A DNA stretch of 64,000 bases from Candidatus Pyrohabitans jungbluthii (GCA_002010065.2 MTMD02000007.1:1-64000), one strand, 5' to 3'. Numbered from the stretch's first letter, positions 1 to 8,782 are shown. Notes: generated by a model from the letters alone, not told the origin. Program-made: numbers and translations.

Positions 1-654
1 CATCCCCAGCGCCTTGCCCATGGCTATGTCGGTATCCAGGCGGTCGCCTATCAGCAGTGTCTCCTCGGGTTTCGCTTTTAGATGGCGCAGTATTAACTCT
101 CCAATTATTTTTGAAGGCTTTCCGATGAGCTTTGCCTTTTTTCCGCTCGCTGTCTCCACCGCAGCGACTATAGCGCCTGCGCCAGGGATTAGCCCCCGCT
201 CAGTAACCAGCGTGGGATCGCGATTGGTGGCGAGCAGCTCAGCGCCGCGAAGCAGGTGGTGCTGTGCCATGGCGAGCTTCTCATAGGTGAAGCGCCTGTC
301 CAACCCAACCACCACAAGTTTGCAGTCGCTCTCTCTAACGCTAATGCCCCGCCACTCAAGCTCCTTTCGCAAACCTCCTTCGCCTATCACGTAAACACCT
401 GCCCTGCGGTAGTGCTCCGCTATATACTGCGCCGCCGCGTAGGCTGAGGTGATTATCTCGCCCTCCTCCACCTCTATCCCCAGCGCAGAGAGCTTCTCCG
501 CATACTCCGCTCTGGTTTTAGTGGAGTTGTTTGTAACGAAGAGCACCTTTCCTCGCTTTCTGAGCTTGGCTATCTTCTCCTCAACGCCCGGCAATAGCTC
601 GCTACCTCGGTACACTACCCCATCTAAATCGAGCACAAAGGCTTTGAAATCCAT
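1..654 (-). CDS. HAD-superfamily class IIA phosphatase (NagD-like), C-terminus cut by window edge
   Basis: The reading frame starts at the ATG at 654 and stays open to the left edge, giving about 218 residues. The N-terminus holds the HAD nucleophile motif DLDGVVY, with the first Asp as phosphoryl acceptor, then VTNNST (motif II) and, near the edge, GKPS followed by LIGDRLDTDIAMG (motifs III/IV with acidic Mg ligands). This order and the long cap between motifs II and III are typical of class IIA HAD enzymes (NagD, p-nitrophenylphosphatase, phosphoglycolate phosphatase-like). Family members are about 260 residues, so roughly 40 residues are missing. The substrate cannot be read from sequence. 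A cytosolic sugar- or glycolate-phosphate phosphatase is likely. Confidence 0.85.
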   Translation of the reverse strand, partial: MDFKAFVLDLDGVVYRGSELLPGVEEKIAKLRKRGKVLFVTNNSTKTRAEYAEKLSALGIEVEEGEIITSAYAAAQYIAEHYRRAGVYVIGEGGLRKELEWRGISVRESDCKLVVVGLDRRFTYEKLAMAQHHLLRGAELLATNRDPTLVTERGLIPGAGAIVAAVETASGKKAKLIGKPSKIIGELILRHLKAKPEETLLIGDRLDTDIAMGKALGM

Positions 655-690
655 GCACTAAGCTTCCCGCAGAGGTTTTAAATAGCTTAC

Positions 691-1095
691 TTAGCAGTGC
701 AACTCAGCGATGTGGTACGGCTTAATGTGGCTTAGCAGCTCTATCTTAAAAACCAGCCTTTTGCCTACCAGCTCGTGGGGATGAGGAAAGCCCTTCTCGG
801 GAGGCACCTCCACAACTCGAACCTCGCCCTCGCGCATCCCTATCAATGCCTCCTCCACTCCCCGGGGAAATCTACCTGCGCCCGCGATGCTCCACCAGGG
901 TTTATACTCTTCGTTCGGGTCGTATATTCCATGGCGCTTCGCTTCAGCTTCGCTTGTGGTGAACACAGCCTTGCCATTGTAAAAAGCGGTGAGGTGCACC
1001 AGCACGTGGTCGCCTTTAGCCACAAAGCGCTCATGCTCAAGGATGGCACTCTCTCCGTCACACCCCAAGCTGCGCTTGTGGGTAACTTCGCCCAT
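691..1095 (-). CDS. FKBP-type peptidyl-prolyl isomerase-like protein
   Basis: A 134-residue protein with no signal peptide. Residues about 25-125 follow the FKBP fold signature: GDHVLVHLTAFYNGKAVFTT, then FPRGVEEALIGMREGEVRVVEVPPE, then the C-terminal LVFKIELL strand. FKBPs catalyse proline cis-trans isomerisation and act as chaperones. Compared with classical archaeal FKBPs there is no inserted IF chaperone domain, and several active-site aromatics are not obvious, so isomerase activity is uncertain. It lies downstream of the slipin gene on the same strand; a 9-bp palindrome sits about 10 bases ahead of its start codon. Confidence 0.7.
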   Translation of the reverse strand: MGEVTHKRSLGCDGESAILEHERFVAKGDHVLVHLTAFYNGKAVFTTSEAEAKRHGIYDPNEEYKPWWSIAGAGRFPRGVEEALIGMREGEVRVVEVPPEKGFPHPHELVGKRLVFKIELLSHIKPYHIAELHC

Positions 1096-1104
1096 GTGAA
1101 TTGC

Positions 1105-1126
1105 TTTTCCCAGTAACCTGGGAAAA
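1105..1126. promoter_or_regulatory. Perfect 9-bp inverted repeat between slipin and FKBP-like genes
   Basis: Arms TTTTCCCAG and CTGGGAAAA surround a TAAC loop. The element lies 10 bases ahead of the FKBP-like start (1095, minus strand) and about 28 bases past the slipin stop. It could be an operator over the transcription start, or a terminator hairpin for the upstream nfeD-slipin operon. The T-rich arm favours a structured RNA end, but no separate U-tract follows. Confidence 0.45.
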
Positions 1127-1153
1127 TATTGTTACAATGTGTTGAACACTTTA

Positions 1154-1939
1154 TTACTTGCTCTCCTCTTCCTCCTCTCTGCGCTGCTTATCCCTGTACT
1201 TCAGGAAGGGCTCCAGCAGCTCTATGGGCACAGGGAGAATAAACACGCTCGCCTTTTCGCTCGTCGCCTCACGCACCGTCTGAAGGAAGCGCAGCTGCAT
1301 CGCTCCAGGCTCGCGAGCCATAATCTGAGCCGCTTCCGCAAGCTTCTGTGCCGCCTGAAACTCGCCCTGCGCTGAGATTATCTTTGCCCTTCTCTCTCGC
1401 TCCGCCTCAGCTTGAGCCGCCATGGCGCGCTGCATTGTCTGGGGTATCTCTACGTCCTTAATCTCCACCGCCGTGACCTTAACCCCCCAGGGGTCTGTCT
1501 GCTGGTCAATCACCGACTGAAGCCTTTCATTGAGCTTCTCCCTCTCGGCAAGGAGTTCGTCCAGCTCCGCCTGGCCAATAATGCTGCGCAGCGTCGTCTG
1601 AGCTATCATCGAGGTCGCCGCGAGGTAGTTCTCCACCTCAACTATGGCCCTCTCGGGGTCTATAATCCTGAAGTAGACCACCGCATTAACACGCACTGTA
1701 ACGTTATCCTTGGTGATAATCTCCTGCGATGGCACGTCCAGTGTAACGGTGCGCAGGTCCACCTTAACCATGCGGTCCACGATGGGGATGAGGAATATAA
1801 TCCCCGGACCCTTGGCTCCTATCAGCCTTCCCAACCTGAAAACCACGCCGCGCTCATACTCGCGAACCACGCGTATCGCAGAGGATAGCAGAAGAAGCGC
1901 AACTATAATAAGCGCAGGAAGGGTTACAAAGTCAACCAC
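1154..1939 (-). CDS. Slipin/stomatin-family SPFH membrane protein
   Basis: 261 residues. An N-terminal hydrophobic hairpin (about residues 5-22) is followed by an SPFH/band-7 domain ([30 protein letters not shown], residues 25-175) and a coiled coil rich in [13 protein letters not shown] (about 175-215). The tail is acidic and charged. Slipins form large oligomeric rings on the membrane and organise microdomains. The stop of the NfeD gene and this start lie directly next to each other (1940/1939), the conserved archaeal slipin-NfeD operon. In Pyrococcus the NfeD protease partner cleaves the slipin C-terminus. The family call is firm; the cellular role is inferred. Confidence 0.9.
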   Translation of the reverse strand: MVDFVTLPALIIVALLLLSSAIRVVREYERGVVFRLGRLIGAKGPGIIFLIPIVDRMVKVDLRTVTLDVPSQEIITKDNVTVRVNAVVYFRIIDPERAIVEVENYLAATSMIAQTTLRSIIGQAELDELLAEREKLNERLQSVIDQQTDPWGVKVTAVEIKDVEIPQTMQRAMAAQAEAERERRAKIISAQGEFQAAQKLAEAAQIMAREPGAMQLRFLQTVREATSEKASVFILPVPIELLEPFLKYRDKQRREEEEESK

Positions 1940-3211
1940 TTAACTCACCTCCTCAACTATTAAGGTAAGATTGTCCACATCCACTACTTTAACCTTTTTA
2001 TCCTTTGGTATGCTCCCATGCTTGGCAACAGCCCGCCACAGCTCGCCTCTAACAAAAACGTAGCCCTCCGGCGAGAGATTGGTCTTTGCTACGCCAACCA
2101 TGCCAAGCATGGCCTCTTTACCCGTCTTTGGCTTTCGCCTCATGGCTTTAATCGCCAAGCCGAGTGCAAAGGCGAAGAAGAGCGCTGTAAAGGCGGTTGC
2201 CGAGGCTATTAGCTTGAGGGAGATTGCCACAAAGGGCTCCTTCTCAGCGTCTATGAGCATGAGGGAGCCTAAAAGAAAGGAGATAATACCCCCTGCGGTT
2301 AGTATGCCATAGCTCGGCACCTGAGTTTCTGCTATTAAGAGAAGCACCGCAAAGAGTATCAGAGCCAAACCCGTGGCGCTAACGCTAAGCGCCTGAAAGC
2401 TCCACAGCGCCATAATTATGGCTATTACACCCACCACGCCTGGGAGTATCGCCCCTGGGTTTGAGAGCTCCATAATAATGCCGTAAATGCCTACGAGGAA
2501 GAGGATGTATGCTATGTTGGGGTCAGAAATTTTGTGCAGAAAGTTCTCCCGCATGCTCATGGGTATGCGCACAATCTCAGCGTCGCGCGTGCGAAGCACC
2601 TTAGCCTTGCCCTTAATCTCCACCTCCATGCCGTCCATGCGGGAGAGAAGATCCTCATAGTCTGCTGCCACCAGGTCTATTATCCCAAGCCCCAGCGCCT
2701 CAGAAGCGGAGAGGGATTCGCTCGTTACCACGAAGCTCTCTGCTACGCGAACATTCCTCCCCCTTAGTTCTGCCAGGCTGCGCATATAAGCGCGGGCATC
2801 GTTGACCACCTTCTCGCTCACTGCACCCTCCCCTCCCATAGCCACGGGATGCGCTGCACCGACGTTTGTGCCGGGAGACATCGCAGCCAAGTGACTTGCC
2901 ACGAGGATGAAGCTCCCCGCAGAGGCAGCCCTCGCCCCGCGTGGGTAGACGTACGCAACCACGGGTACGCGCGAATCAAGAATGTCCTGGATTATGCTCC
3001 TCATGCTGGCGTCGAGTCCGCCGGGTGTGTTCATTTCAAGGATGAGCGCCTCAGCGCCCTGCTCCTCAGCCTGCACTATGGCACGAGCTACGTAATCCTT
3101 CACCACAGGGTCTATTACCCCCTCCACCTCCACCACTATAACCTCGCCCCCCTCCGCGTGGGCAGAGTTTATAAGCAGGAAGAAGCTCAATAGTATTGCA
3201 AGTATGCGCAT
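1940..3211 (-). CDS. nfeD: NfeD membrane-bound serine protease (long form)
   Basis: 423 residues. A signal peptide (about 1-19, ending SAHA) precedes a ClpP-like domain (about 22-215) with MNTPGG and the nucleophile context AASAGS. The catalytic Ser falls at residue 97, and a Lys around 134 can complete the Ser-Lys dyad known from Pyrococcus PH1510. Four or five membrane helices follow (about 230-365), then a C-terminal OB-like NfeD domain (about 370-423). It is translated just ahead of the slipin. The domain order is complete, so this is a full-length member rather than the short NfeD form. Confidence 0.92.
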   Translation of the reverse strand: MRILAILLSFFLLINSAHAEGGEVIVVEVEGVIDPVVKDYVARAIVQAEEQGAEALILEMNTPGGLDASMRSIIQDILDSRVPVVAYVYPRGARAASAGSFILVASHLAAMSPGTNVGAAHPVAMGGEGAVSEKVVNDARAYMRSLAELRGRNVRVAESFVVTSESLSASEALGLGIIDLVAADYEDLLSRMDGMEVEIKGKAKVLRTRDAEIVRIPMSMRENFLHKISDPNIAYILFLVGIYGIIMELSNPGAILPGVVGVIAIIMALWSFQALSVSATGLALILFAVLLLIAETQVPSYGILTAGGIISFLLGSLMLIDAEKEPFVAISLKLIASATAFTALFFAFALGLAIKAMRRKPKTGKEAMLGMVGVAKTNLSPEGYVFVRGELWRAVAKHGSIPKDKKVKVVDVDNLTLIVEEVS

Positions 3212-3255
3212 ATTATAACATTGTACCCGTGGTTTAAAGTCTTTGAGGTGCTAAC

Positions 3256-4221
3256 ATGATAGAAGCTGTATGGGTTGAGAAGTATCGCCCCTCTAAGCTC
3301 GACGAGATGGTGGGGCAGCGCGAGGTGGTGGAGCGCCTAAAAGGTTATGTCGCCTCACGCAATATGCCCAACCTGCTCTTCGCGGGGCCGCCCGGCACGG
3401 GCAAGACCACCGCCGCTTTAGCTCTCGCAAGGGAATTTTTCGGTAAAAATTGGAAAGCCAACTTTCTGGAGCTCAACGCCAGCGATGAGCGCGGCATAGA
3501 CGTGGTTAGGGGCAAGATAAAGAACTTCGCTCGTACGCAGGCGATAGGCGGTGACTTCAAGATAATCTTCCTGGACGAGGCAGATGCTTTAACCAAGGAC
3601 GCGCAGCATGCGCTGCGCAGAACCATGGAGATGTACACCAGCACCTGCCGCTTCATCCTTAGCTGCAACTATTCAAGCAAGATAATTGAGCCCATTCAGT
3701 CGCGCTGCGCTTTATTCAGGTTTCGTCCCCTGAACGACGAGGATATTACCCAGGTGGTGCGTAGGATAGCCATGAAGGAGGGGCTCGACCTCACCAAAGA
3801 CGGACTGGAGGCGATACTCTACGTTGCAGAAGGAGACCTTCGCAAGGCGATAAACCTGCTGCAGTCCGCTGCAGCCTTCGGAAAGGAGATAGATGCAGAG
3901 CTTGTGTACAGGATTGTCGGCAAGGCTAGGCCGCAAGAGGTGAGGGAGATGCTGAGCATAGCCATGAAGGGAGACTTCCTCAAAGCGAGGGAGAAGCTAC
4001 GTGAATTAATGATAACCTACGGGATGAGCGGAGAAGACGTCGTAGCTCAGATGCACCGTGAGACTTTCAATCTGGACATACCCGACCGCCAGAAGGTTGA
4101 GCTGGTGGACATAATAGGAGAGTACGACTTCAGAATTAAGGAGGGTGCAAGCGAGCTTATTCAGCTTGAAGCACTCCTCGCGCAGTTCGTTGCAAGAGGG
4201 GGTGGAGAAAATAGTGTGTGA
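3256..4221 (+). CDS. rfcS: Replication factor C small subunit (clamp loader)
   Basis: 321 residues, normal length for archaeal RfcS. It has an AAA+ core with Walker A ([12 protein letters not shown], about residues 43-54), Walker B FLDEADAL, sensor LSCNYSSKI and the SRC arginine-finger motif, then a helical lid and a C-terminal oligomerisation domain. With the large subunit (not seen here) it loads PCNA onto primed DNA. The final codons overlap the start region of the next gene. The start context GAGGTGCTAACATG gives a plausible ribosome site. Confidence 0.96.
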   Translation: MIEAVWVEKYRPSKLDEMVGQREVVERLKGYVASRNMPNLLFAGPPGTGKTTAALALAREFFGKNWKANFLELNASDERGIDVVRGKIKNFARTQAIGGDFKIIFLDEADALTKDAQHALRRTMEMYTSTCRFILSCNYSSKIIEPIQSRCALFRFRPLNDEDITQVVRRIAMKEGLDLTKDGLEAILYVAEGDLRKAINLLQSAAAFGKEIDAELVYRIVGKARPQEVREMLSIAMKGDFLKAREKLRELMITYGMSGEDVVAQMHRETFNLDIPDRQKVELVDIIGEYDFRIKEGASELIQLEALLAQFVARGGGENSV

Positions 4222-5581
4222 AGATTATGAGCAGGAGATGCAGAGAATCCACGAGAAGGTGGGTGAGAGGTATCGCAACGTGTTTGTCACCGATGCGGAG
4301 TCGATAAACAGGCTTATACAGGAGATAAGTGCAGAGATTGGCGACGCTTCGCAGGAGGCGGTGCGCTGCTATGTGTATGAGCACCTCAGCTTGGGGAAGC
4401 TCACTCCCTTCATGATGGACGACAACCTCGAGGAGATTATGGTTGTGGGGCAGGGCTTGCCGGTGTATATCTTTGACAGGATCGCAGGAATGAAGGAGAC
4501 GGACATATTCCTCGAGGAGGATGAGGTAAAGAGGTTAATCCAACGCATCGCAAGGTACAACGGCAGAGAGGTTGATTCCCGCTCTCCTCTGCTCGACGCC
4601 CGACTTCCAGATGGCTCACGAGTTAATGCTACCCTCCATGAGGTTTCCCCACGGGGCTCCACTTTAACTATAAGAAAGTTTCGCAGGGAGCCTCTAACCA
4701 TAGTTGACCTCATAAGGTTTGGAACAATAACACCAAGGCTGGCGGCTTACCTCTGGTTAGCCGTCGAAGGCTTGCGCACAAAGCCTGCGAACATACTCAT
4801 AATAGGCGGCACAGCAAGCGGTAAAACATCCACGCTTAATGCTCTCTCCGCCTTTGTTCCGGAAAATGAGCGCATAATCAGCATTGAGGACGTTCTTGAA
4901 ATATCTCTGGTGCACAAGCACTGGATTCCTCTGGAAACACGTCCGCCGGACAGTGAGGGCAACGAGATAACCATGGATGACCTTCTCAAGAATGCGCTTC
5001 GCATGCGCCCCGATAGAATACTCGTGGGCGAGGTTCGTGGAGAGGAGGCTCTAACCCTCTTCACCGCCATGAACACAGGTCACGACGGGTGCATGGCAAC
5101 GCTTCACGCAAATTCTGCAAAGGAGACAATCTCAAGGCTCACCAGCCACCCCATGAATGTCCCCAGGATAATGATACCTGCCTTGGACATGATAGTTGCC
5201 CAGAAGAGGCAGATAGAGGGGGGCAGGTTAAAGCGCCGCGTGTTTGAGGTTCTGGAAATCTCCGGTACGGAAGGTGATAATGTACTCACCAACACCCTCT
5301 TCAAGCAGAATCCAAAAACAGGTGGGCTTGAAGAGGTGCTCATCAACGGCAGGTATATGCAACACCTCTCCTCCTTGACGAACCTAAGCCTTAAAGAGAT
5401 TGACGCCGAACTCAAGCGCCGCGAAGCTTTGCTTGAGGTGATGGCAAGGAAGAACCTAAAGATGAAGGAAATCCACGAGGTGGTGCAGCTCTACTACAGG
5501 AGCCCTGAGATGGCTGTGGAGATGCTTGAGAGGTACATTACCGAGGCGGAGACAAAGAAGAAGGGCTGGCTGGACCTCTAG
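4214..5581 (+). CDS. Type II/IV secretion-system (GspE/TadA/VirB11-like) ATPase
   Basis: About 455 residues from the GTG at 4214, which overlaps the rfcS stop by 8 bases and is preceded by GGTGGAG. An ATG at 4145 would add 23 residues but overlap rfcS by 77 bases, so GTG is preferred. The N-terminal domain is followed by the RecA-like core: [11 protein letters not shown] (Walker A), ISIEDVLE (Asp box), [10 protein letters not shown] (Walker B) and MATLHANS (His box). Such hexameric ATPases power archaeal pili, archaella or DNA uptake with a TadC-type membrane protein. No membrane partner or pilin gene is adjacent, so the machine it serves is unknown. Confidence 0.88.
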   Translation: MCEDYEQEMQRIHEKVGERYRNVFVTDAESINRLIQEISAEIGDASQEAVRCYVYEHLSLGKLTPFMMDDNLEEIMVVGQGLPVYIFDRIAGMKETDIFLEEDEVKRLIQRIARYNGREVDSRSPLLDARLPDGSRVNATLHEVSPRGSTLTIRKFRREPLTIVDLIRFGTITPRLAAYLWLAVEGLRTKPANILIIGGTASGKTSTLNALSAFVPENERIISIEDVLEISLVHKHWIPLETRPPDSEGNEITMDDLLKNALRMRPDRILVGEVRGEEALTLFTAMNTGHDGCMATLHANSAKETISRLTSHPMNVPRIMIPALDMIVAQKRQIEGGRLKRRVFEVLEISGTEGDNVLTNTLFKQNPKTGGLEEVLINGRYMQHLSSLTNLSLKEIDAELKRREALLEVMARKNLKMKEIHEVVQLYYRSPEMAVEMLERYITEAETKKKGWLDL

Positions 5582-6087
5582 TCTACTACCACAATTTTGA
5601 GCACCTTCCTCTTAACAGGCACCAGCTTTTTTAACTCTACAGTAATATTGCGCTCCACCACGAATTTTTCCATCCCAACCTCCGGGAAGTTGCCATCAAC
5701 CTCGTAGATGTAGTAGCCCTCCTCTCCGTCTATGTTGGTAACGTACTCTCTCCCATTGCGCTCCTCTATCTTTATGCCAGAAACCTGTCTCAGCGCCTCG
5801 AGCACAGTGGTGCCTTTCTTTACCGCCACCTCATGCTTTTCAGCCAGCTCGTCAAAGGCAGAATAAATAGTATCCAGCTTAGCCTTGAGCACGTGCGTCT
5901 TTCCGAACCTCTGCCTCTCCACCAGCTTAGCCTCCTCGAGAATTTTCACATGCTTCGCAGCCACAGGCTTTGAGATACCCAGCTCCTTCGCCAAGCCTGA
6001 GATGTGGTACTCCCTGCGCAGGAGCAGCTTCATCATCCTTCGCCGCGTATCACTTGCCAGCGCCTTAAACATATTTTTAGCCTCCAT
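5578..6087 (-). CDS. ArsR-family winged-helix transcriptional regulator
   Basis: 169 residues. Residues about 1-80 form a winged-helix domain (KALASDTRRRMMKLLL, then YHISGLAKELGISKPVAAKHVKILEEAKLV, where the second half is the recognition helix). The C-terminal 80 residues form an extra domain with no recognised ligand motif. No cysteine metal site is visible, so metal sensing is not implied. Its stop overlaps the end of the convergent ATPase gene by 4 bases. Its promoter faces that of thyX, and a near-palindrome GTTATCC-ATCT-GGGTAAC lies just ahead of its start, which suggests autoregulation. Confidence 0.85.
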   Translation of the reverse strand: MEAKNMFKALASDTRRRMMKLLLRREYHISGLAKELGISKPVAAKHVKILEEAKLVERQRFGKTHVLKAKLDTIYSAFDELAEKHEVAVKKGTTVLEALRQVSGIKIEERNGREYVTNIDGEEGYYIYEVDGNFPEVGMEKFVVERNITVELKKLVPVKRKVLKIVVVD

Positions 6088-6097
6088 GGTAATTTTT

Positions 6098-6115
6098 GTT
6101 ATCCATCTGGGTAAC
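6098..6115. promoter_or_regulatory. Near-palindrome (candidate ArsR operator)
   Basis: GTTATCC-ATCT-GGGTAAC, 7-bp arms with one wobble position, 11 bases ahead of the arsR start codon. It lies downstream of the TATA-like sequence on the minus strand, about where transcription should begin, a repressor-like position. A related palindrome, TTACCC-TTTT-GGGTAA, is found ahead of cbiM at 8023. Binding by the neighbouring ArsR protein is inference. Confidence 0.4.
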
Positions 6116-6131
6116 TATATGGCGACAAAGG

Positions 6132-6138
6132 TATAAAA
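6132..6138. promoter_or_regulatory. Divergent TATA box for arsR and thyX
   Basis: The element TATAAAA lies 25 bases before the thyX ATG (6163), the spacing expected for a leaderless archaeal transcript. Read on the other strand the same AT-rich stretch (CTTTTTATACC) serves arsR, so the two genes probably share promoter DNA. Confidence 0.5.
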
Positions 6139-6162
6139 AGTATTAGCACAACTACCAGAATT

Positions 6163-7089
6163 ATGGACATAAGGATAGAGAATCTGCGCGTTTTTAACGG
6201 CATCGCCTTCGTCGCCCACTCGGCAAGGGTTAGCGGCGTGGGAAAGGTGCCCTGCGAGTGCGGTGGCGTCGCAAGCTGCGAGCGCTGCTCTGGTTCTGGG
6301 TTACGCGAGCCAAGCGACGAGGAAATCTTCAACATGATTTTAGAAAACGACTACTCCAGCGCTCTGGAGCATGTGGTTTTCAGCTTTGAGATTCGCGGGC
6401 TGAGCAAGGGCAACGCCGCAGAGCTTCTGGAGCATCGAATAGCTTCGCATACCGGGCGAAGCACCCGCTATCAGAGCGAGGCAGGCTTCGACTTCAACCT
6501 CCCACCCAAGGTGGAGGAGATTCTGGGGAAGCACGGCATACGCGAAGAGGAGTACAAGGAGATGGTGCTCCGCGGCGCAGCTATGCCGGAGCACCTTCCC
6601 GAGCAGGAGCGGGAGATACTCAGGCACTACGCAGAGGCGATACGCTGCTCCCAAGCTGCGTACGAGGCTCTTCTCGAGCTGGGCGCAGGCAAGGAGTCGG
6701 CACGCTACGCTACGCCATTCGCGATGCACACCGCGTACACCTACACCATAAACCTGCGCAGCCTGATAAACTTCTTTGGCTTGCGTTTATGTGTTCGCGC
6801 CTCGCCTGAGATGCGCGAGCTGGCGGCGAAGCTCTACTTGGCTGTGCGCGAAAAGTTTCCTCAAATATCGCGGGTGTGGTGCAGGGGTTATAACTACGCA
6901 GCCTGCCCAGAAAATGAGGTGCGCGACTCGCCCCAGGGTAAAGAGTGCCCCTTCAAAAATCCTAATAGCAGGGTATTCATACCCACGCGGAAGCAGATTC
7001 GCAAAGGCATAGCCCCCAAAAAATTCGACCAAGAGGCGTTTGAAAGGGTTAAGGAGGAATTGCTGCGCAGGTGGAGCGGCTATCCCTAA
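6163..7089 (+). CDS. thyX: ThyX-like flavin-dependent thymidylate synthase, divergent
   Basis: 308 residues, longer than the usual 220-260. The ThyX core is clear: SALEHVVFSFEIRGLS, then EHRIASHTGRSTRY, which aligns with the RHRxxS motif and the Ser and Arg that contact dUMP, then SLINFFGLRLCVRASPEMRELA. ThyX methylates dUMP using FAD and methylene-tetrahydropterin. Two oddities: the first Arg of RHRxxS is Glu (residue 90), and residues 31-42 carry a CxC...CxxC cysteine set near the N-terminus that resembles half a DnaJ-type zinc finger. The C-terminal part adds further cysteines (WCRGYNYAACP, ECPF). Either the enzyme keeps activity with a metal-stabilised variant fold, or it has a changed function. 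Confidence 0.8.
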   Translation: MDIRIENLRVFNGIAFVAHSARVSGVGKVPCECGGVASCERCSGSGLREPSDEEIFNMILENDYSSALEHVVFSFEIRGLSKGNAAELLEHRIASHTGRSTRYQSEAGFDFNLPPKVEEILGKHGIREEEYKEMVLRGAAMPEHLPEQEREILRHYAEAIRCSQAAYEALLELGAGKESARYATPFAMHTAYTYTINLRSLINFFGLRLCVRASPEMRELAAKLYLAVREKFPQISRVWCRGYNYAACPENEVRDSPQGKECPFKNPNSRVFIPTRKQIRKGIAPKKFDQEAFERVKEELLRRWSGYP

Positions 7090-7820
7090 GAGCCACCGTC
7101 TTCTTTCTCCACTCTGGGCAGAAGCTTGTCTTTGAAAAGCTCGAGGTACTCCCAGGCTCTTCTGGAGAATAAGCCCAAGATGAAAGCGAATCCGTAGAGG
7201 GCATAAGAGGGAGCCTGCTTTCCACCATCCTGTTTTATAAGCATCTCAGAAAGGTTCATACTAATGCCCTCGCCAACGCCAAAATTGATGCTCACCAGCA
7301 GGAAGAGCAGGGCGAGGGCTATTAAAGGTGCCTGAACAGACTTGGAGAGGTACCAGCTTATGTGGAGCTTGCTGAAATCCCTCTGCATCACGTGCTTTGA
7401 GGCAGAGTACGTCAGGTTGGTCATGACTCCGAAAAAGCTCCAGAAGGCTGCATGGATTGCCCAGTGGGAGATACTTCTGTAGATAGTGATGTAAAGAATG
7501 GCAGCCGCGCCTGTGACTATGGCGAGAGTAACTATAACCTTCCACCCGAGGCGCAGGTTTATCTCTCTTGCCTTTTCCAGGGCATCTATGGAGAGGAGTC
7601 TCAGCTCTCTGGAGATGTCCAGAGCTTTCATTAAGTCGGCTTTGCTCTTACTTTCCTCGTAGACAAGCACAGCCTCTTCAAGCTCCTTAAACTTCTCGTG
7701 GGCTTTCTTTATAAGCTCCTCAGCCTCAGGGCTCTTTCCCTCCCACCTCTCAGCTTCGAGGATGTTCCTCTTGGCTATCTCGTAATCCTCCTTAACCTTC
7801 GCCTCCAGCTCCAAATCCAT
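7086..7820 (-). CDS. Uncharacterised membrane protein with N-terminal coiled coil
   Basis: 244 residues. The first ~95 residues are charged and helical (EAKVKEDYEIAKRNILEAER and similar heptads), predicted coiled coil in the cytosol. Four hydrophobic segments follow: about 98-117 (VIVTLAIVTGAAAILYITIY), 122-140, 163-185 and 205-222. The tail is short and acidic. No family was recognised. It converges with thyX (4-base overlap) and its start faces the cbiM leader. Confidence 0.7.
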   Translation of the reverse strand: MDLELEAKVKEDYEIAKRNILEAERWEGKSPEAEELIKKAHEKFKELEEAVLVYEESKSKADLMKALDISRELRLLSIDALEKAREINLRLGWKVIVTLAIVTGAAAILYITIYRSISHWAIHAAFWSFFGVMTNLTYSASKHVMQRDFSKLHISWYLSKSVQAPLIALALLFLLVSINFGVGEGISMNLSEMLIKQDGGKQAPSYALYGFAFILGLFSRRAWEYLELFKDKLLPRVEKEDGGS

Positions 7821-7867
7821 GCTTTATTCCCCACCCGACCGGCATAACCTCAATTTCCAGGAGAACG

Positions 7868-7898
7868 TCTGCATCTGCCCGAAAAAGGCGTATGCAGA
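7868..7898. repeat. Hairpin in the 280-bp gap before cbiM
   Basis: Outer arms TCTGCAT and ATGCAGA (7 bp, perfect) enclose an inner GCC/GGC pair and an A-rich loop. It is followed by a TATA-like TATTTATAG. The gap 7821-8101 otherwise holds AT-rich promoter DNA with no ORF. Its role is unknown; it could belong to the leader of the minus-strand membrane protein gene. Confidence 0.35.
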
Positions 7899-8022
7899 GG
7901 TATTTATAGCCTATCTTGTTTTGTCATAGAATATAAATATATTGTTAGAATAAGTGTCCATATATCTGGCGCGTATTGAAAAACGTTTCACAAATGCAAA
8001 GTTGAAATGTAGCCTTCCTTTA

Positions 8023-8038
8023 TTACCCTTTTGGGTAA
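8023..8038. promoter_or_regulatory. Palindrome TTACCC-TTTT-GGGTAA ahead of cbiM
   Basis: A perfect 6-bp-arm inverted repeat about 22 bases upstream of the cbiM TATA-like element (8061-8069, ATATATAAG). It shares the form TTAYCC-N4-GGGTAA with the site at 6098. Being upstream of the TATA box, it could be an activator or regulator site for the metal-import operon. Confidence 0.4.
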
Positions 8039-8101
8039 CACATCGCATCTATTTCGTCAAATATATAAGTGCACCTTCCAAGGCTATACGCAGGTGATGA
8101 T

Positions 8102-8782
8102 ATGCACATAATGGAAGGATTTTTACCTTCACCATGGTGGTACCTCTGGTTTATCTTCACAATACCAGTGCTCGCTTATGGGCTAACGAAGATGCGCGTC
8201 CTTGTGGAGAAAAACCCCGACATAAAGGTGCTCCTCGCCCTTGCGGGAGCCTTTACCTTTGTGCTCTCGGCGCTTAAAATGCCTTCCGTAACCGGCTCAT
8301 GCTCACACCCCACAGGCACGGGCTTAGCGGTGGTGCTCTTTGGGCCGGCGATAACCGCGGTGCTGGCGAGCATAGTGCTGCTATTTCAGGCCCTCCTCCT
8401 TGCCCACGGTGGGCTAACCACGTGGGGCGCCAATGTGGCGAGCATGGGCATAGTTGGTCCCTTCATCGGCTACGCTGTATGGAAGCTCACCTCTAAAATG
8501 AGCACGAGGGTCAGAGTTTTTCTGGCTGCGGCGGTAGCTGACCTCGCAACCTACGTGGTCACCTCGCTACAGCTTGCCCTTGCCTTCCCCGCAAAGGAAG
8601 GAGGTGTGTTGGCAAGCTTTAAAATCTTCGCGAGTATATTCGCGGTAACCCAGGTGCCCCTGGCGATAACAGAAGGTATTGTCACAGTAATAGTGTTCAA
8701 GTACATCCTGGAGCTAAAGCGGGATGTGCTTGTAGAGCTTGGGCTGTTGAAAAAGAGCGCTGCAGGAGGTGCACGTGCATGA
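8102..8782 (+). CDS. cbiM: Cobalt/nickel ECF transporter substrate-binding membrane subunit CbiM
   Basis: 226 residues from the ATG at 8102, chosen because mature CbiM must begin Met-His; here the start reads [12 protein letters not shown]. Known CbiM/NikM proteins use the N-terminal amine and this His2 as metal ligands. A longer frame from 8069 would bury that His. GGTGATGAT lies just upstream as ribosome site. Six to seven membrane helices are visible, with the conserved [13 protein letters not shown] loop supplying further ligands. It heads cbiMNQO. The downstream CbiX favours cobalt over nickel, but this is inference. Confidence 0.95.
   Translation: MHIMEGFLPSPWWYLWFIFTIPVLAYGLTKMRVLVEKNPDIKVLLALAGAFTFVLSALKMPSVTGSCSHPTGTGLAVVLFGPAITAVLASIVLLFQALLLAHGGLTTWGANVASMGIVGPFIGYAVWKLTSKMSTRVRVFLAAAVADLATYVVTSLQLALAFPAKEGGVLASFKIFASIFAVTQVPLAITEGIVTVIVFKYILELKRDVLVELGLLKKSAAGGARA

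Noticed and set aside
14-661. Plus-strand frames at the left edge
   Set aside because: They mirror the HAD phosphatase that reads on the minus strand across the same bases.
4145-4213. Longer N-terminus for the secretion ATPase from the ATG at 4145
   Set aside because: It would overlap rfcS by 77 bases and the added residues look like out-of-frame rfcS; a GTG at 4214 has a good ribosome site.
7857-7873. Sequence resembling a B12-box (CAGGAGAACGTCTGC) upstream of cbiM
   Set aside because: The upstream part of a cobalamin riboswitch is not visible, and the region before it is coding on the other strand. It is treated as chance.
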